The notes under the pieces are model-generated. The model was not told where the DNA came from. It saw nothing but the letters and a program-made list of their open reading frames with translations, and did not search any database. 64,000 nucleotides of DNA from contig NZ_FNKZ01000002.1 in the NCBI RefSeq assembly GCF_900104255.1, positions 930,001-994,000 on the forward strand, written 5' to 3'. Shown piece by piece: positions 47,438 through 55,936 of the stretch; the first letter of the stretch is position 1; the number at the start of each line of letters is the position of its first letter. The position numbers and the translations under genes were made by a program. The stretch is from Pseudoxanthomonas sp. CF385 (GTDB lineage: Bacteria > Pseudomonadota > Gammaproteobacteria > Xanthomonadales > Xanthomonadaceae).

Positions 47438-48040
47438 CTACAGCCAGCCGCGCTGGCGCGCGAGGCGATAGGCCTCGATGCGGTTGGCCACGCCGAGCTT
47501 GCCGATGGCTTCGGACAGGTAGTTGCGCACGGTGCCCTGCGAGAGGTTCAGCTGCTTGGCGATGTCGCCGGCGGACTGCCCTTCGCCGGCCAGCCGCAGC
47601 ACCTGGCGTTCGCGGTCGTTGAGCGGATCGGCGTCGGACCATGCTTCCACCGCGAGCTGCGGATCGATCGCGCGGCCGCCGCGGTGCACCTTGCGCAACG
47701 CTTCGGCGAGGTCTTCGGCCGGTGCGTCCTTCAGCAGGTAGCCGGACACGCCGGCCTCGAGCGCGCGGCGCAGGAAGCCGCTGCGCGCGAACGTGGTGAC
47801 GATGACCACCTTGCACGCCAGTTCATGCCGCTGGATGCGCTGCGCGAGTTCCAGGCCGGTCAGGCCGGGCATTTCGATGTCGGTCACCAGCAGATCGGGC
47901 GTGAGCCGCTGCAGTTCGCGCCACGCGGTCTCGCCATCGGCCGCGCTGCCGACGACGTCGATGTCGCTCTCCATGCCCAGCAGCGCGGTCAGCGCGCCAC
48001 GCACCATGGCCTGGTCTTCGGCAAGCAGCACGCGGATCAT
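47438..48040 (-). CDS. NarL/LiaR-type response regulator
   Basis: Transcription regulator of 200 residues. The receiver has Asp54 (LLVTDIEMPGLTG) and the conserved Lys (SGYLLKDAP). A LuxR-type HTH is at about 140-198 (LNDRERQVLRLAGEGQSAGDIAKQLNLSQGTVRNYLSEAIGKLG). The arrangement matches DesR/LiaR family proteins. It is the cognate partner of the histidine kinase upstream on the same strand, separated by a REP pair. A GTGACA-GT-TGTCAC palindrome in front of the transporter operon may be its target. Confidence 0.92.
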   Translation of the reverse strand: MIRVLLAEDQAMVRGALTALLGMESDIDVVGSAADGETAWRELQRLTPDLLVTDIEMPGLTGLELAQRIQRHELACKVVIVTTFARSGFLRRALEAGVSGYLLKDAPAEDLAEALRKVHRGGRAIDPQLAVEAWSDADPLNDRERQVLRLAGEGQSAGDIAKQLNLSQGTVRNYLSEAIGKLGVANRIEAYRLARQRGWL

Positions 48041-48140
48041 CTGGACGTCGTGGTGGAAGGGTTGAACGTCACGCTACCAAATCGTGCAGCGTCTTGGGAG
48101 CCATCGCTGCCGCCACCCTGCGACGGGGCGGGATTGCGAT

Positions 48141-48252
48141 GTGGGCGCGACGTGAGTCGCGATCGCATGACGTCCGCGCCCGGGCACTTCGCCGAGTGTC
48201 GATGCACCTGACCCATTCCGTGTGTTGCCATCGCGACTTACGTCGCTCCCAC
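48141..48252. repeat. inverted REP pair between kinase and regulator genes
   Basis: GTGGGCGCGACGTGAGTCGCGAT (48141-48163) and its imperfect complement (48230-48252) form an inverted pair about 66 bp apart within the 197-bp space between two operon genes. It belongs to the family at 41.6 kb and may fold in the mRNA to alter the kinase-to-regulator ratio. Confidence 0.78.
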
Positions 48253-49440
48253 ACCCGTTTCCGCGCTGGTTGCCTGCGGCTCGAGAGATCCCGCATCCCC
48301 CGACGGCAGCGGCAGGACGATCTCCACGCAGGTGCCCTGCCGCAGCGTGGAATCCACGCGCAGGCGGCCGCCGCGCGACTCGACGCGCTCGCGCATGCCG
48401 CTGAGGCCGTTGCCGGGCACCGCGGCGCTGCCGACGCCGTTGTCGCGGATGCGCAGGGTGACGTGCTCGGGCGTGGACGCCAGCACCACCTCGGCGAGGC
48501 TGGCGCGCGCATGCCGCTGGATGTTGGTCACCGCCTCGCGCAGACTCAGCGCGAGCACCGTCTCCAGATCGGCCGGCAGCGCCACTTCCTGCGCTTCGTA
48601 CCGCAGGGTGACACCGTCCGACTCCAGCAGCAGGCGCGCGGAGGCGAGTTCGGCCGCCAGCCCCGCTGCGCGGATGCCCGTCACCGCACGGCGCACCTGG
48701 GCCAGCGCGTCGCGGGCGACGCGGCTGACTTCGGTGATCTCGTTGCGGGCGGCCTGGGGATCGCGATCGATCAGGCGCCCGGCCAGGTCGGACTTCAATG
48801 CGACCAGCGACAGCGTGTGGCCGAGCAGGTCGTGCAGGTCGCGGCCGATGCGCTCGCGTTCGGCGAGCGCGGCCAAGCGGCGGACTTCCTCGTGCGAAAG
48901 TTTGAGTTCGGCGCGCTTGCGCACCGTTTCGGACTGGAAGTAGTTGCCGGTGAACACCGCCACCGACACGATCGCCGTCACCACCGGCACGAACACCGGG
49001 AAGCCCAGCCAGGCCGCCATCCCGCAGTAGGCGATGATCAGCACGGCGAAGACTTCCAGCCGGATCCACATCGACCCCGGCAGCAGTGCCACGAAGGCCG
49101 CGGCGTAGATGACGTAGGTGTTGGAGAACGCGTTGAACGGCATCAGCCCGTAGCCGAGTGCGGCGATGCCCAGCGCGCACAGCACGCGCGTCAGTGCGCT
49201 GCCGCGGTAGGCCAGGAAGTACATCGGCAGGAACACCGCGATCGATGCCAGCGTCGGCCACAGGTACCAGCGCACGCCTTCGCCCCAGTCGGCATTGGAC
49301 GGCACCAGCACCGGCACGAACAGGAACACCAGGTAGCCCAGCAGGAAGATGGGCATCCAGCCGAGGCCGAGCGCTTCGGGCACCAGGCGGTCGCGCAGGC
49401 GCGTCAGCGAGGCGAGCAGGGACGAGGACGGATGCTTCAT
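48238..49440 (-). CDS. DesK-type sensor histidine kinase
   Basis: Membrane kinase of 400 residues. About six helices occupy the first 190 residues (MPIFLLGYLVFLFVPVLV; ASIAVFLPMYFLAYRG; VLCALGIAALGYGLMPFN; VIYAAAFVALLPGSMW; VFAVLIIAYCGMAAWLGF; VVTAIVSVAVFTGNYF). The HisKA_3 helix holds the phosphoacceptor His in RIGRDLHDLLGHTLSLVALKSDLAG, and the ATPase domain has SLREAVTNIQRHARASLA and IRDNGVGSAAVPGNGLSGMRERVE. DesK-type kinases sense membrane fluidity or envelope damage. It works with the regulator downstream and the ABC transporter upstream. Confidence 0.93.
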   Translation of the reverse strand: MKHPSSSLLASLTRLRDRLVPEALGLGWMPIFLLGYLVFLFVPVLVPSNADWGEGVRWYLWPTLASIAVFLPMYFLAYRGSALTRVLCALGIAALGYGLMPFNAFSNTYVIYAAAFVALLPGSMWIRLEVFAVLIIAYCGMAAWLGFPVFVPVVTAIVSVAVFTGNYFQSETVRKRAELKLSHEEVRRLAALAERERIGRDLHDLLGHTLSLVALKSDLAGRLIDRDPQAARNEITEVSRVARDALAQVRRAVTGIRAAGLAAELASARLLLESDGVTLRYEAQEVALPADLETVLALSLREAVTNIQRHARASLAEVVLASTPEHVTLRIRDNGVGSAAVPGNGLSGMRERVESRGGRLRVDSTLRQGTCVEIVLPLPSGDAGSLEPQATSAETGVGAT

Positions 49441-49468
49441 GGACGACTCCTTGCGCCGGCGTGCCGGC

Positions 49469-50227
49469 TCACTGCACCAGCCGGCGGCGGGCCAGCACGA
49501 AGAACAGCGCGGCGATGGCGGCCATCACGGCCACGTGCAGCCCCAGCGGACGCCCGGCCCCCACACCGACGGCCTGCTGCGCGACCTGGGCTAGATGATA
49601 CGCCGGCCACATCGGCGCCAACGTCTGCAACAGCTGCGGCAGCATCGTCAGCGGCACCCACAGCCCGGACAGGAACGCCATCGGCAGGTAGACCAGGTTG
49701 ATCAGGGCCGGCGCGCCGCGCCCGCTGACCAGCGTGCCCAGCCACAGGCCCAGCGCACTGAAGGGCAGCACGCCGACCAGGCACGTGGTCGCCCACGCGA
49801 TCCACTGCGCGGCCGACAGCTGCACGTGGGCCACGCCCGCGGCGAGCATGGCCAACAGCGCCAGGATGATCGCGGCGAACAGCAGGGCCATCACCATCTT
49901 CGCGACCAGGTAGGCGCCCGGCGGCATCGGCTGCGCGCGCTTGAGCGTCAGCAGCCCCTGCTCGCGGTCCATCGCCACGGTCACGCCGAAGCCGAACAGC
50001 GACACGCCGATCACGCCGAACACGCCGTAGCCGGCCAGCATGTACTGCGCGGCCATCGGTCCGCCCTTGCCGCCGAGCAGCACGCCGAACAGCAGGTAGA
50101 ACACCGGCGGGAACAGCAGGCACGGCAGCGAGAACGACGGCGTGCGCAGCAGGCGGAGGAATTCGTAGCGCGCTTCCAGCAGGTAGGCGCGCGTGGAGGA
50201 GAACGGCAGCGGGGCAAGGGCGTCCAT
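49469..50227 (-). CDS. ABC-2 type transporter permease
   Basis: Membrane permease of 252 residues with six helices (FSLPCLLFPPVFYLLFGVLLG; YMLAGYGVFGVIGVSLFGFGV; MVMALLFAAIILALLAMLAAG; TTCLVGVLPFSALGLWLGTLV; LVYLPMAFLSGLWVPLTML; VAVMAAIAALFFVLA). It pairs with the ATPase encoded just upstream, which overlaps it by one base. ABC-2 permeases export drugs, lipids or polysaccharide. Together with the DesK/LiaR pair it forms a typical detoxification module. Confidence 0.92.
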   Translation of the reverse strand: MDALAPLPFSSTRAYLLEARYEFLRLLRTPSFSLPCLLFPPVFYLLFGVLLGGKGGPMAAQYMLAGYGVFGVIGVSLFGFGVTVAMDREQGLLTLKRAQPMPPGAYLVAKMVMALLFAAIILALLAMLAAGVAHVQLSAAQWIAWATTCLVGVLPFSALGLWLGTLVSGRGAPALINLVYLPMAFLSGLWVPLTMLPQLLQTLAPMWPAYHLAQVAQQAVGVGAGRPLGLHVAVMAAIAALFFVLARRRLVQ

Positions 50228-51159
50228 CAGGCGGCTTCCTTCTGCAGGTCGGGGGTGGCGGTGTCGCGGGTCAGGGCGAGGAAGGCCTCGGCCAGGCCGG
50301 CGCGCTGCACTTCGAGTTCGCCGAGCGCGGGGTCTTCGGCCAGCAGGCGGCGGACCACCGGCTCGGCGATGTCGGCGACGATCTCCAACCGGTCGCCGTC
50401 GTGCTGCGCGCGCTGCACACCCGGCCAGCCCTGCACCAGCGCCGCCGGCAGCGAGGTGCTGCAGCGGATCCGGCGCTGGGCCACGTGCGCGCGCACCTGC
50501 GCCACCGTGCCTTCGGCGACCACGCGGCCGTGGTTGACCACCACGACGCGGTCGGCGAGCGCTTCGGCTTCTTCCAGGTAGTGCGTGGTCAGCAGCACCG
50601 CGCAGCCTTGCGCGCTCAGTTCGCGGATCGCCTTCCACAATGTCTGCCGGGCGTCGATGTCGAGGCCCGTCGTCGGTTCGTCGAGGAACAGCAGTTCGGG
50701 CCGGCCGCAGACCGCCAGTGCGAACTGCACGCGCCGCTGCTGCCCGCCGGACAGCTGGCCGTAGCGACGGTCCATCAGGCCATCCAGCCCGGCCAGCGCC
50801 ACGCAATCGGCGATGCTGCGCGGACGCGGGTAGTAGCTGCGCGTCAGGTCGATCAGCTCGCGTACCTTCAAGGTGTCCGGCACGGCCGCGGTCTGCAGCA
50901 TCACGCCGACGCAACGGCGCGCGGCCAGGTCCTGCGGCGGCAGGTCGAACAGCGCCGCCTCGCCCGCATGCGGACGCTGCAGGCCCAGCAGCAGGCTGAT
51001 CGCCGTGCTTTTGCCGGCGCCATTGGGGCCCAGCAGGGCCAGCACCTGGCCGGCCGGCAGCGCCAGGTCCAGGCCATCGAGCGCCAGCGTGCGGCCGTAC
51101 TGGTGGCGCACGCCACGCAGCCGGGCAAGCGCAGGGGAAGGAAGGGTCGCCATGTCCAT
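50227..51159 (-). CDS. ABC transporter ATP-binding protein
   Basis: ATPase of 310 residues. Walker A is LGPNGAGKS, the Q-loop is VMLQTAAVPDTLKVRELIDL, the signature is LSGGQQRRVQFALAV, Walker B is LLFLDEPTTGLD, and the H-loop is LLTTHYLEEAE. The C-terminal 90 residues are an accessory domain typical of ABC-2 drug exporters (CcmA/DrrA-like). It is the first gene of the four-gene transporter/two-component operon. Starts at 51159 or 51153 are both possible. Confidence 0.95.
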   Translation of the reverse strand: MDMATLPSPALARLRGVRHQYGRTLALDGLDLALPAGQVLALLGPNGAGKSTAISLLLGLQRPHAGEAALFDLPPQDLAARRCVGVMLQTAAVPDTLKVRELIDLTRSYYPRPRSIADCVALAGLDGLMDRRYGQLSGGQQRRVQFALAVCGRPELLFLDEPTTGLDIDARQTLWKAIRELSAQGCAVLLTTHYLEEAEALADRVVVVNHGRVVAEGTVAQVRAHVAQRRIRCSTSLPAALVQGWPGVQRAQHDGDRLEIVADIAEPVVRRLLAEDPALGELEVQRAGLAEAFLALTRDTATPDLQKEAA

Positions 51160-51239
51160 GCCGGGGGCCTCGTCGGAAGATGGACACAGCGTGCCCGGCC
51201 CGCCCGCGTGTGATCAGTGGCGCTCCTCAGGCGAATCAG

Positions 51240-51253
51240 GTGACAGTTGTCAC
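51240..51253. promoter_or_regulatory. operator-like palindrome before the ABC/two-component operon
   Basis: GTGACA-GT-TGTCAC is a perfect inverted repeat 81 bp upstream of the ATPase start in the 244-bp divergent space. Its size and position fit a NarL/LiaR-type binding site. The rest of the space shows no stronger motif. Confidence 0.45.
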
Positions 51254-51403
51254 TGGGCTGCGCCACGGCCCACGCCCATGATGCGCACCGTCCCGGTCCG
51301 GCCGTTCCGCGGCAGACCGGTTCCCGCATGAAGTGACTTCCGGCAACTAGGCTTCCGTTACCCTAGCTGGTCACACTTTCCCGCATTCACCGTCTGGATA
51401 CGC

Positions 51404-52639
51404 ATGAATACGTCTGCCGACCTGCTGAAGGAACTCCGCATCGACCGCAAGGCGCCGCCGCCGGCCCCCTCGCGGCGCGGCCTATGGATTGCGCTGGCGG
51501 TGGTGGCCGTCCTGGCGGTGCTGGCCGCCGTGGGCTGGTTCGTGTTCGGCCGCGAGAAGCCGGTCGAGGTCGAAACGGCTTCCACCGTCGCCCTGGGCGG
51601 CGGCGGCGGTTCGACCTCGGTGCTGGATGCCTCCGGCTATGTGGTCGCGCGGCGCATGGCCACCGTGTCGGCCAAGGTCACCGGCAAGGTGCAGGAAGTG
51701 CTGATCGAGGAAGGCATGCGGGTCGAGGCCGGCCAGGTGCTGGCACGGCTCGAGCCGATCGACGCCGACGCGGATCGTGCACTGGCGCAGAGCCAGCTGC
51801 AGGCCGCGCGCAGCCAGAGCGCCGGCGTGCAGGCGCAACTGGTCGAAGCCGAGGCGAATGCGCGGCGCCTGTCCGCCCTGGTGGCGCAGCAGTTGGTGTC
51901 CAAGGCGCAGTACGACCAGGCCGTCGCCCAGCGCGACCTGCTGCGCGCGCAGCTGACGACCGCGCAGCGCAATGCCACCTCCGCGTCCGACCGCCTGCGC
52001 ATCGCCGACATCGGCGTCGACAACACCGTCGTGCGCGCGCCGTTCGCCGGCGTCGTGATCGCCAAGGCCGCGCAGCCCGGCGAAATCGTGTCGCCGCTGT
52101 CGGCCGGCGGCGGCTTCACCCGCACCGGCATCGGCACCATCGTCGACATGGATTCGCTCGAGGTCGAAGTCGATGTCGGCGAGGCCTACATCGGCCGGGT
52201 CAAGGCCCAGATGCCGGTCGAGGCCACGCTCAATTCGTATCCGGACTGGAAGATCCCCGCCGAGGTCATCGCCATCATCCCCACCGCCGACCGCGGCAAG
52301 GCCACCGTCAAGGTGCGCGTCGCGTTGAAGCAGAAGGATCCGCGCATCGTCCCGGACATGGGTGTCACCGTCAGCTTCCTCGAGAAGGCCGCCGAAGGCA
52401 GCGCCGAACAGCCGCGCGGCGTACGCGTGCCGTCGACAGCGATCACCCAGCGCGACGGCGCCGACGCGGTCTTCGTGGTCGGTGCCGAGAACATCGTCGA
52501 GCTGCGCCAGGTCAAGCTGGGCGGCGTGCTCGGCGAGGACCGCGCCGTCGAGTCGGGCCTCGCCCCCGGCGAAACCGTGGTCATCGATCCGCCGGCCGAA
52601 CTCGCCGACGGCAAGAAGGTCGCCGAAGCCCCGCAATGA
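51404..52639 (+). CDS. MacA-like periplasmic adaptor (membrane fusion protein)
   Basis: Protein of 411 residues anchored by one N-terminal helix (GLWIALAVVAVLAVLAAVGWFVFG). The lipoyl half-motifs (ATVSAKVTGKVQEVLIEEGMRVEAGQVLARLEP; TVVRAPFAGVVIAKAAQPGEIV) flank a helical hairpin (LAQSQLQAARSQSAGVQAQLVEAEANARRLSALVAQQLVSKAQYDQAVAQ), with beta-barrel and membrane-proximal domains after. It links the inner-membrane transporter to an outer-membrane channel. Operon partners are the MacB-like ATPase and two FtsX permeases. No outer-membrane factor is encoded nearby, so a shared TolC is probable. Confidence 0.93.
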   Translation: MNTSADLLKELRIDRKAPPPAPSRRGLWIALAVVAVLAVLAAVGWFVFGREKPVEVETASTVALGGGGGSTSVLDASGYVVARRMATVSAKVTGKVQEVLIEEGMRVEAGQVLARLEPIDADADRALAQSQLQAARSQSAGVQAQLVEAEANARRLSALVAQQLVSKAQYDQAVAQRDLLRAQLTTAQRNATSASDRLRIADIGVDNTVVRAPFAGVVIAKAAQPGEIVSPLSAGGGFTRTGIGTIVDMDSLEVEVDVGEAYIGRVKAQMPVEATLNSYPDWKIPAEVIAIIPTADRGKATVKVRVALKQKDPRIVPDMGVTVSFLEKAAEGSAEQPRGVRVPSTAITQRDGADAVFVVGAENIVELRQVKLGGVLGEDRAVESGLAPGETVVIDPPAELADGKKVAEAPQ

Positions 52640-52729
52640 GTCCGCGTGAGGATTCGCCGCTGGCGGCGAATCACCGTAACTGACGTTCCCTTCCCGACAC
52701 ATCCGTCTCCACTACCGACGAGGCACGCC

Positions 52730-53422
52730 ATGGCAAACCTGGTATCGATCCGCAATCTGACCAAGACCTACCAGCGCGGCCCCGAAAAGGTCGAAGTGCT
52801 GCATGGCATCGACCTGGATATCGAGGAAGGCGACTTCGTCGCCCTGATGGGCCCCTCGGGCTCGGGCAAGACCACGCTGCTGAACCTGATCGGCGGCCTG
52901 GATTCGCCCACCACCGGCAGCATCGAAGTGGCCGGCCAGCGCATCGACCAGCTCAATGGCGGCCAGCTGTCGCACTGGCGCAGCCAGAACGTCGGCTACG
53001 TGTTCCAGTTCTACAACCTGATGCCGGCGCTGACCGCGCAGAAGAACGTCGAACTGCCGCTGCTGCTGACCAAGCTCGGGGGCGCGCAGCGCAAGCGCAA
53101 CGCCGAAATCGCGCTGCAGCTGGTCGGCCTGGCCGACCGCACCTCGCACAAGCCGACCGAACTGTCGGGTGGCCAGCAGCAACGCGTGGCGATCGCCCGC
53201 GCCATCGTGTCCGATCCGACCCTGCTGATCTGCGACGAACCGACCGGCGACCTGGACCGCGCGTCCGCCGAGGCGATCCTCGGCCTGCTGCAGATGCTCA
53301 ATCGCGAACACGGCAAGACCATCGTGATGGTGACCCACGATCCGAAGGCCGCCGAGTACGCCACCCACACCCTGCATCTGGACAAGGGCACCCTGGTCGA
53401 ACAACCCGCGCACGCGGCCTGA
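52730..53422 (+). CDS. MacB/LolD-type ABC ATPase
   Basis: ATPase of 230 residues. Walker A is MGPSGSGKTTLLNLIGGLD, signature ELSGGQQQRVAIARAIV, Walker B LLICDEPTGDLD, H-loop VMVTHDP. The pattern GTLVEQ at the end and the short length are those of the MacB/LolD family, which works by mechanotransmission rather than ordinary transport. It drives one or both FtsX-type permeases that follow. The start is set at 52730 after GAGGCACGCC. Confidence 0.95.
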   Translation: MANLVSIRNLTKTYQRGPEKVEVLHGIDLDIEEGDFVALMGPSGSGKTTLLNLIGGLDSPTTGSIEVAGQRIDQLNGGQLSHWRSQNVGYVFQFYNLMPALTAQKNVELPLLLTKLGGAQRKRNAEIALQLVGLADRTSHKPTELSGGQQQRVAIARAIVSDPTLLICDEPTGDLDRASAEAILGLLQMLNREHGKTIVMVTHDPKAAEYATHTLHLDKGTLVEQPAHAA

Positions 53423-53439
53423 CCGAGGGAGGGCCTGCG

Positions 53440-54606
53440 ATGAAATACTTCCATCTGATCTGGGCCGCGCTGTTCCGGCGCAAGACCCGCACCTTCCTGA
53501 CGCTGGCGTCGATCCTGGCGGCGTTCCTGCTGTTCGGCCTGCTGGACGGCATCCGCACCTCGTTCGCCCAGCTGGGGCAGAACTCCAACGGCGCCCAGCG
53601 GCTGCAGACGGCCTCTCGCCTGTCGTTCATCGAGACGCTGCCGCTGTCGCTGGAGCCGCGGATCAAGCAGATCGACAACATCCAGGCGGTGACCTACGCC
53701 AACTGGTTCGGCGGTGCGTACCAGAATCCGCGCAACCAGCTCTTCACCTTCGCGGTGGCGCCCAATTACCTGGACCTGTATCCGGAGATCGAGGTCGCCG
53801 CGTCCGAACGCGAGGCCTGGGCGCGGACGCGCACCGGCGTGCTGGTCGGCGACGCGCTGATGAAGCGCTTCGGCTGGAAGGTCGGGCAGAAGATCCCGCT
53901 GCAGTCGACGATCTTCCCGAACAGCGACGGCACCCTGAACTGGTCGTTCGATATCGTCGGCACGCTGAAGGCCAAGGACCGGAAGAACGCCGGGTTCACC
54001 GAAGGCATGCTGCTGATGCACTACAAGTACTTCGAGGAATCCACGCCCTACGTCGACGGCGACGTGGGCTGGTACGTCAGCCGGGTATCGGACGTGCGGC
54101 GCAGCGACGCGGCCGCCAAGGCCATCGATGCGCTGTCGATGAATTCGCCGCACGAGACCAAGACGATGAGCGAGCAGGCCGCGATGGCCTCGCAGCTCAA
54201 GCAGATGGCCGACATCGGCCTGATCGTCGGCTCGATCATGGGCGCGGTGTTCTTCACCCTGCTGCTGCTGACCGGCAACACCATGGCCCAGGCGGTGCGC
54301 GAGCGGACCTCGGAGCTGGCGGTGCTGAAGACCATCGGCTTCACCAGCACGTCGGTGCTCGGCATGGTGCTGGCCGAATCCATCCTGCTGGTGCTGCTGG
54401 GCGGCGTGCTCGGCCTCGGTCTGGCGGCGGTGATCGGCCCGATCGTCAGCGCGGTCAGCGGCGGCGTCATCAGCCTGCCGCCGATCGGCCTGCAAAGCTG
54501 GATGCTGGGCCTGGGCCTGATGGTCGCCATCGGCCTGTTGGTGGGTGCGCTGCCCGCGCTGCGGGCGATGCGTCTGAACATCGTCGATGCACTGGCCGGC
54601 CGCTGA
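53440..54606 (+). CDS. FtsX/MacB-type ABC permease 1
   Basis: Permease of 388 residues with the MacB/LolE plan: an N-terminal helix (FLTLASILAAFLLFGLLDG), a large periplasmic domain (about 45-255), then three C-terminal helices (LIVGSIMGAVFFTLLLLTGNTMAQ; VLAESILLVLLGGVLGLGLAAVIGP; MLGLGLMVAIGLLVGALPALRAM). The FtsX domain carries the coupling helix VRERTSELAVLKTIGF that contacts the ATPase. It is the first of two consecutive permeases. Confidence 0.92.
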   Translation: MKYFHLIWAALFRRKTRTFLTLASILAAFLLFGLLDGIRTSFAQLGQNSNGAQRLQTASRLSFIETLPLSLEPRIKQIDNIQAVTYANWFGGAYQNPRNQLFTFAVAPNYLDLYPEIEVAASEREAWARTRTGVLVGDALMKRFGWKVGQKIPLQSTIFPNSDGTLNWSFDIVGTLKAKDRKNAGFTEGMLLMHYKYFEESTPYVDGDVGWYVSRVSDVRRSDAAAKAIDALSMNSPHETKTMSEQAAMASQLKQMADIGLIVGSIMGAVFFTLLLLTGNTMAQAVRERTSELAVLKTIGFTSTSVLGMVLAESILLVLLGGVLGLGLAAVIGPIVSAVSGGVISLPPIGLQSWMLGLGLMVAIGLLVGALPALRAMRLNIVDALAGR

Positions 54607-54616
54607 GGAGAGACCC

Positions 54617-55936
54617 ATGAGCCTGTTGAAACCCCTGTTGCGCGGCGCACTGCTGTTCCTGGTGCTGGTGGTGTTCCTGGCCGCCTGGATCTTCCTGCCC
54701 TGGCCGTTCCTGCTCGGCATCGCCGTGCTGTTCGCCCTGTGGATGGCCTTCACCCGCGGCGGTCGCCAGGCCGCGTCGGTGACCCAGGTCGGCATCAGCA
54801 CGCTGAGCCAACGCCTGGGTGCCTCGTCGGTCGTCATCGTCGGCATCGCCGGCGTGGTCGGCGTGCTGGTGGCGCTCTTCGCGATGGCCGAAGGCTATCG
54901 CCAGACCGTCAGCGCCGCGGGCAACGACGAGACCGCGATCGTGCTGCGCGGTGGTTCGGCCGCCGAGCTGATGTCGGTGCTGTCGCGCGACCAGATCAAC
55001 GCGATCGAGCGCGCGCCGGAAATCGCCCGCGACAAGGACGGCCGTCCGCTGGCCTCGGCCGAACTGGTCGTCGCCGCCAACCTGCCGCGCAGCAACGGCA
55101 AGGACGACGGCAGCGTCACCCTGCGTGGCGTCGGCGACCGTGCATGGGCCGTGCGACCGAACCTGAAGGTGGTGCAAGGCCGCACGTTCGAGACCGGCCG
55201 CCGCGAACTGGTCGTCGGCAAGGGCGCGCAGAAGCAGTTCAAGGGCCTGGAAGTCGGCAAGCAGGTCCGGCTCGGCAACGAGAACTGGGCCGTGGTCGGC
55301 GTGTTCGCATCCGGCGACGGCATGGAATCGGAAATGTGGGCCGACGCCGAAGTGGTCTCGTCGACGTACCGCCGCGGCAGCAGCCGGGCATCGGTCTACG
55401 CGAAGCTGGCCAACGCCAAGGCCTTCAACGGCTTCAAGGCGACGCTGAAGGCCGATCCGCGCCTGCAGGTGGAGGCCGACACCACCCGCGGCTATTTCGG
55501 CAAGCAGTCCGAGCCGATCACCAAGGTGCTGCGCATCATCGGCATCATCGTCGGTTCGATCATGGCCATCGGCGCGATCTTCGGCGCACTGAACACGATG
55601 TTCGCGACGGTGGCGGCACGCGCCCGCGAGATTGCCACACTGCGTGCGATCGGTTTCCGCGGCATGCCCGTCGTGGTGGCGGTGATGCTGGAAACGATGC
55701 TGCTGGCCGCGTTGGGCGGTGCGCTGGGCGGCCTGCTGGCGTGGCTCGTGTTCAACGGCTACACCGCGTCCACGCTGGCGGGTGGCGTTGCGCAACTGAG
55801 CTTCGAGTTCAAGGTCACGCCCGCGCTGCTGTGGGAAGGCCTCAAGTGGGCGCTCGCCATCGGCTTCATCGGCGGCCTGTTCCCCGCGCTGCGCGCGTCC
55901 ACGCTGCCGGTGACCGACGCGCTGCGCGCGGCCTGA
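54617..55936 (+). CDS. FtsX/MacB-type ABC permease 2
   Basis: Permease of 439 residues and sister of the preceding gene, with an extra N-terminal helix pair (LLFLVLVVFLAAWIFLPWPFLLGIAVLFALWMAF). The periplasmic domain contains VTLRGVGDRAWAVRPNLKVVQGR, and the FtsX part has ARAREIATLRAIGFRGMPVVVAVMLETMLLAALGGALGG. Two different permeases with one ATPase suggest a heterodimer, as with LolCE. The stop (55936) touches the convergent MobA-like gene stop with no spacer. Confidence 0.92.
   Translation: MSLLKPLLRGALLFLVLVVFLAAWIFLPWPFLLGIAVLFALWMAFTRGGRQAASVTQVGISTLSQRLGASSVVIVGIAGVVGVLVALFAMAEGYRQTVSAAGNDETAIVLRGGSAAELMSVLSRDQINAIERAPEIARDKDGRPLASAELVVAANLPRSNGKDDGSVTLRGVGDRAWAVRPNLKVVQGRTFETGRRELVVGKGAQKQFKGLEVGKQVRLGNENWAVVGVFASGDGMESEMWADAEVVSSTYRRGSSRASVYAKLANAKAFNGFKATLKADPRLQVEADTTRGYFGKQSEPITKVLRIIGIIVGSIMAIGAIFGALNTMFATVAARAREIATLRAIGFRGMPVVVAVMLETMLLAALGGALGGLLAWLVFNGYTASTLAGGVAQLSFEFKVTPALLWEGLKWALAIGFIGGLFPALRASTLPVTDALRAA

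Noticed and set aside
44009..48211. Plus-strand open frame of 1400 codons
   Set aside because: Arises from GC-rich codon bias over aminopeptidase and, antisense, the diguanylate cyclase and regulator; no start signal or domain.
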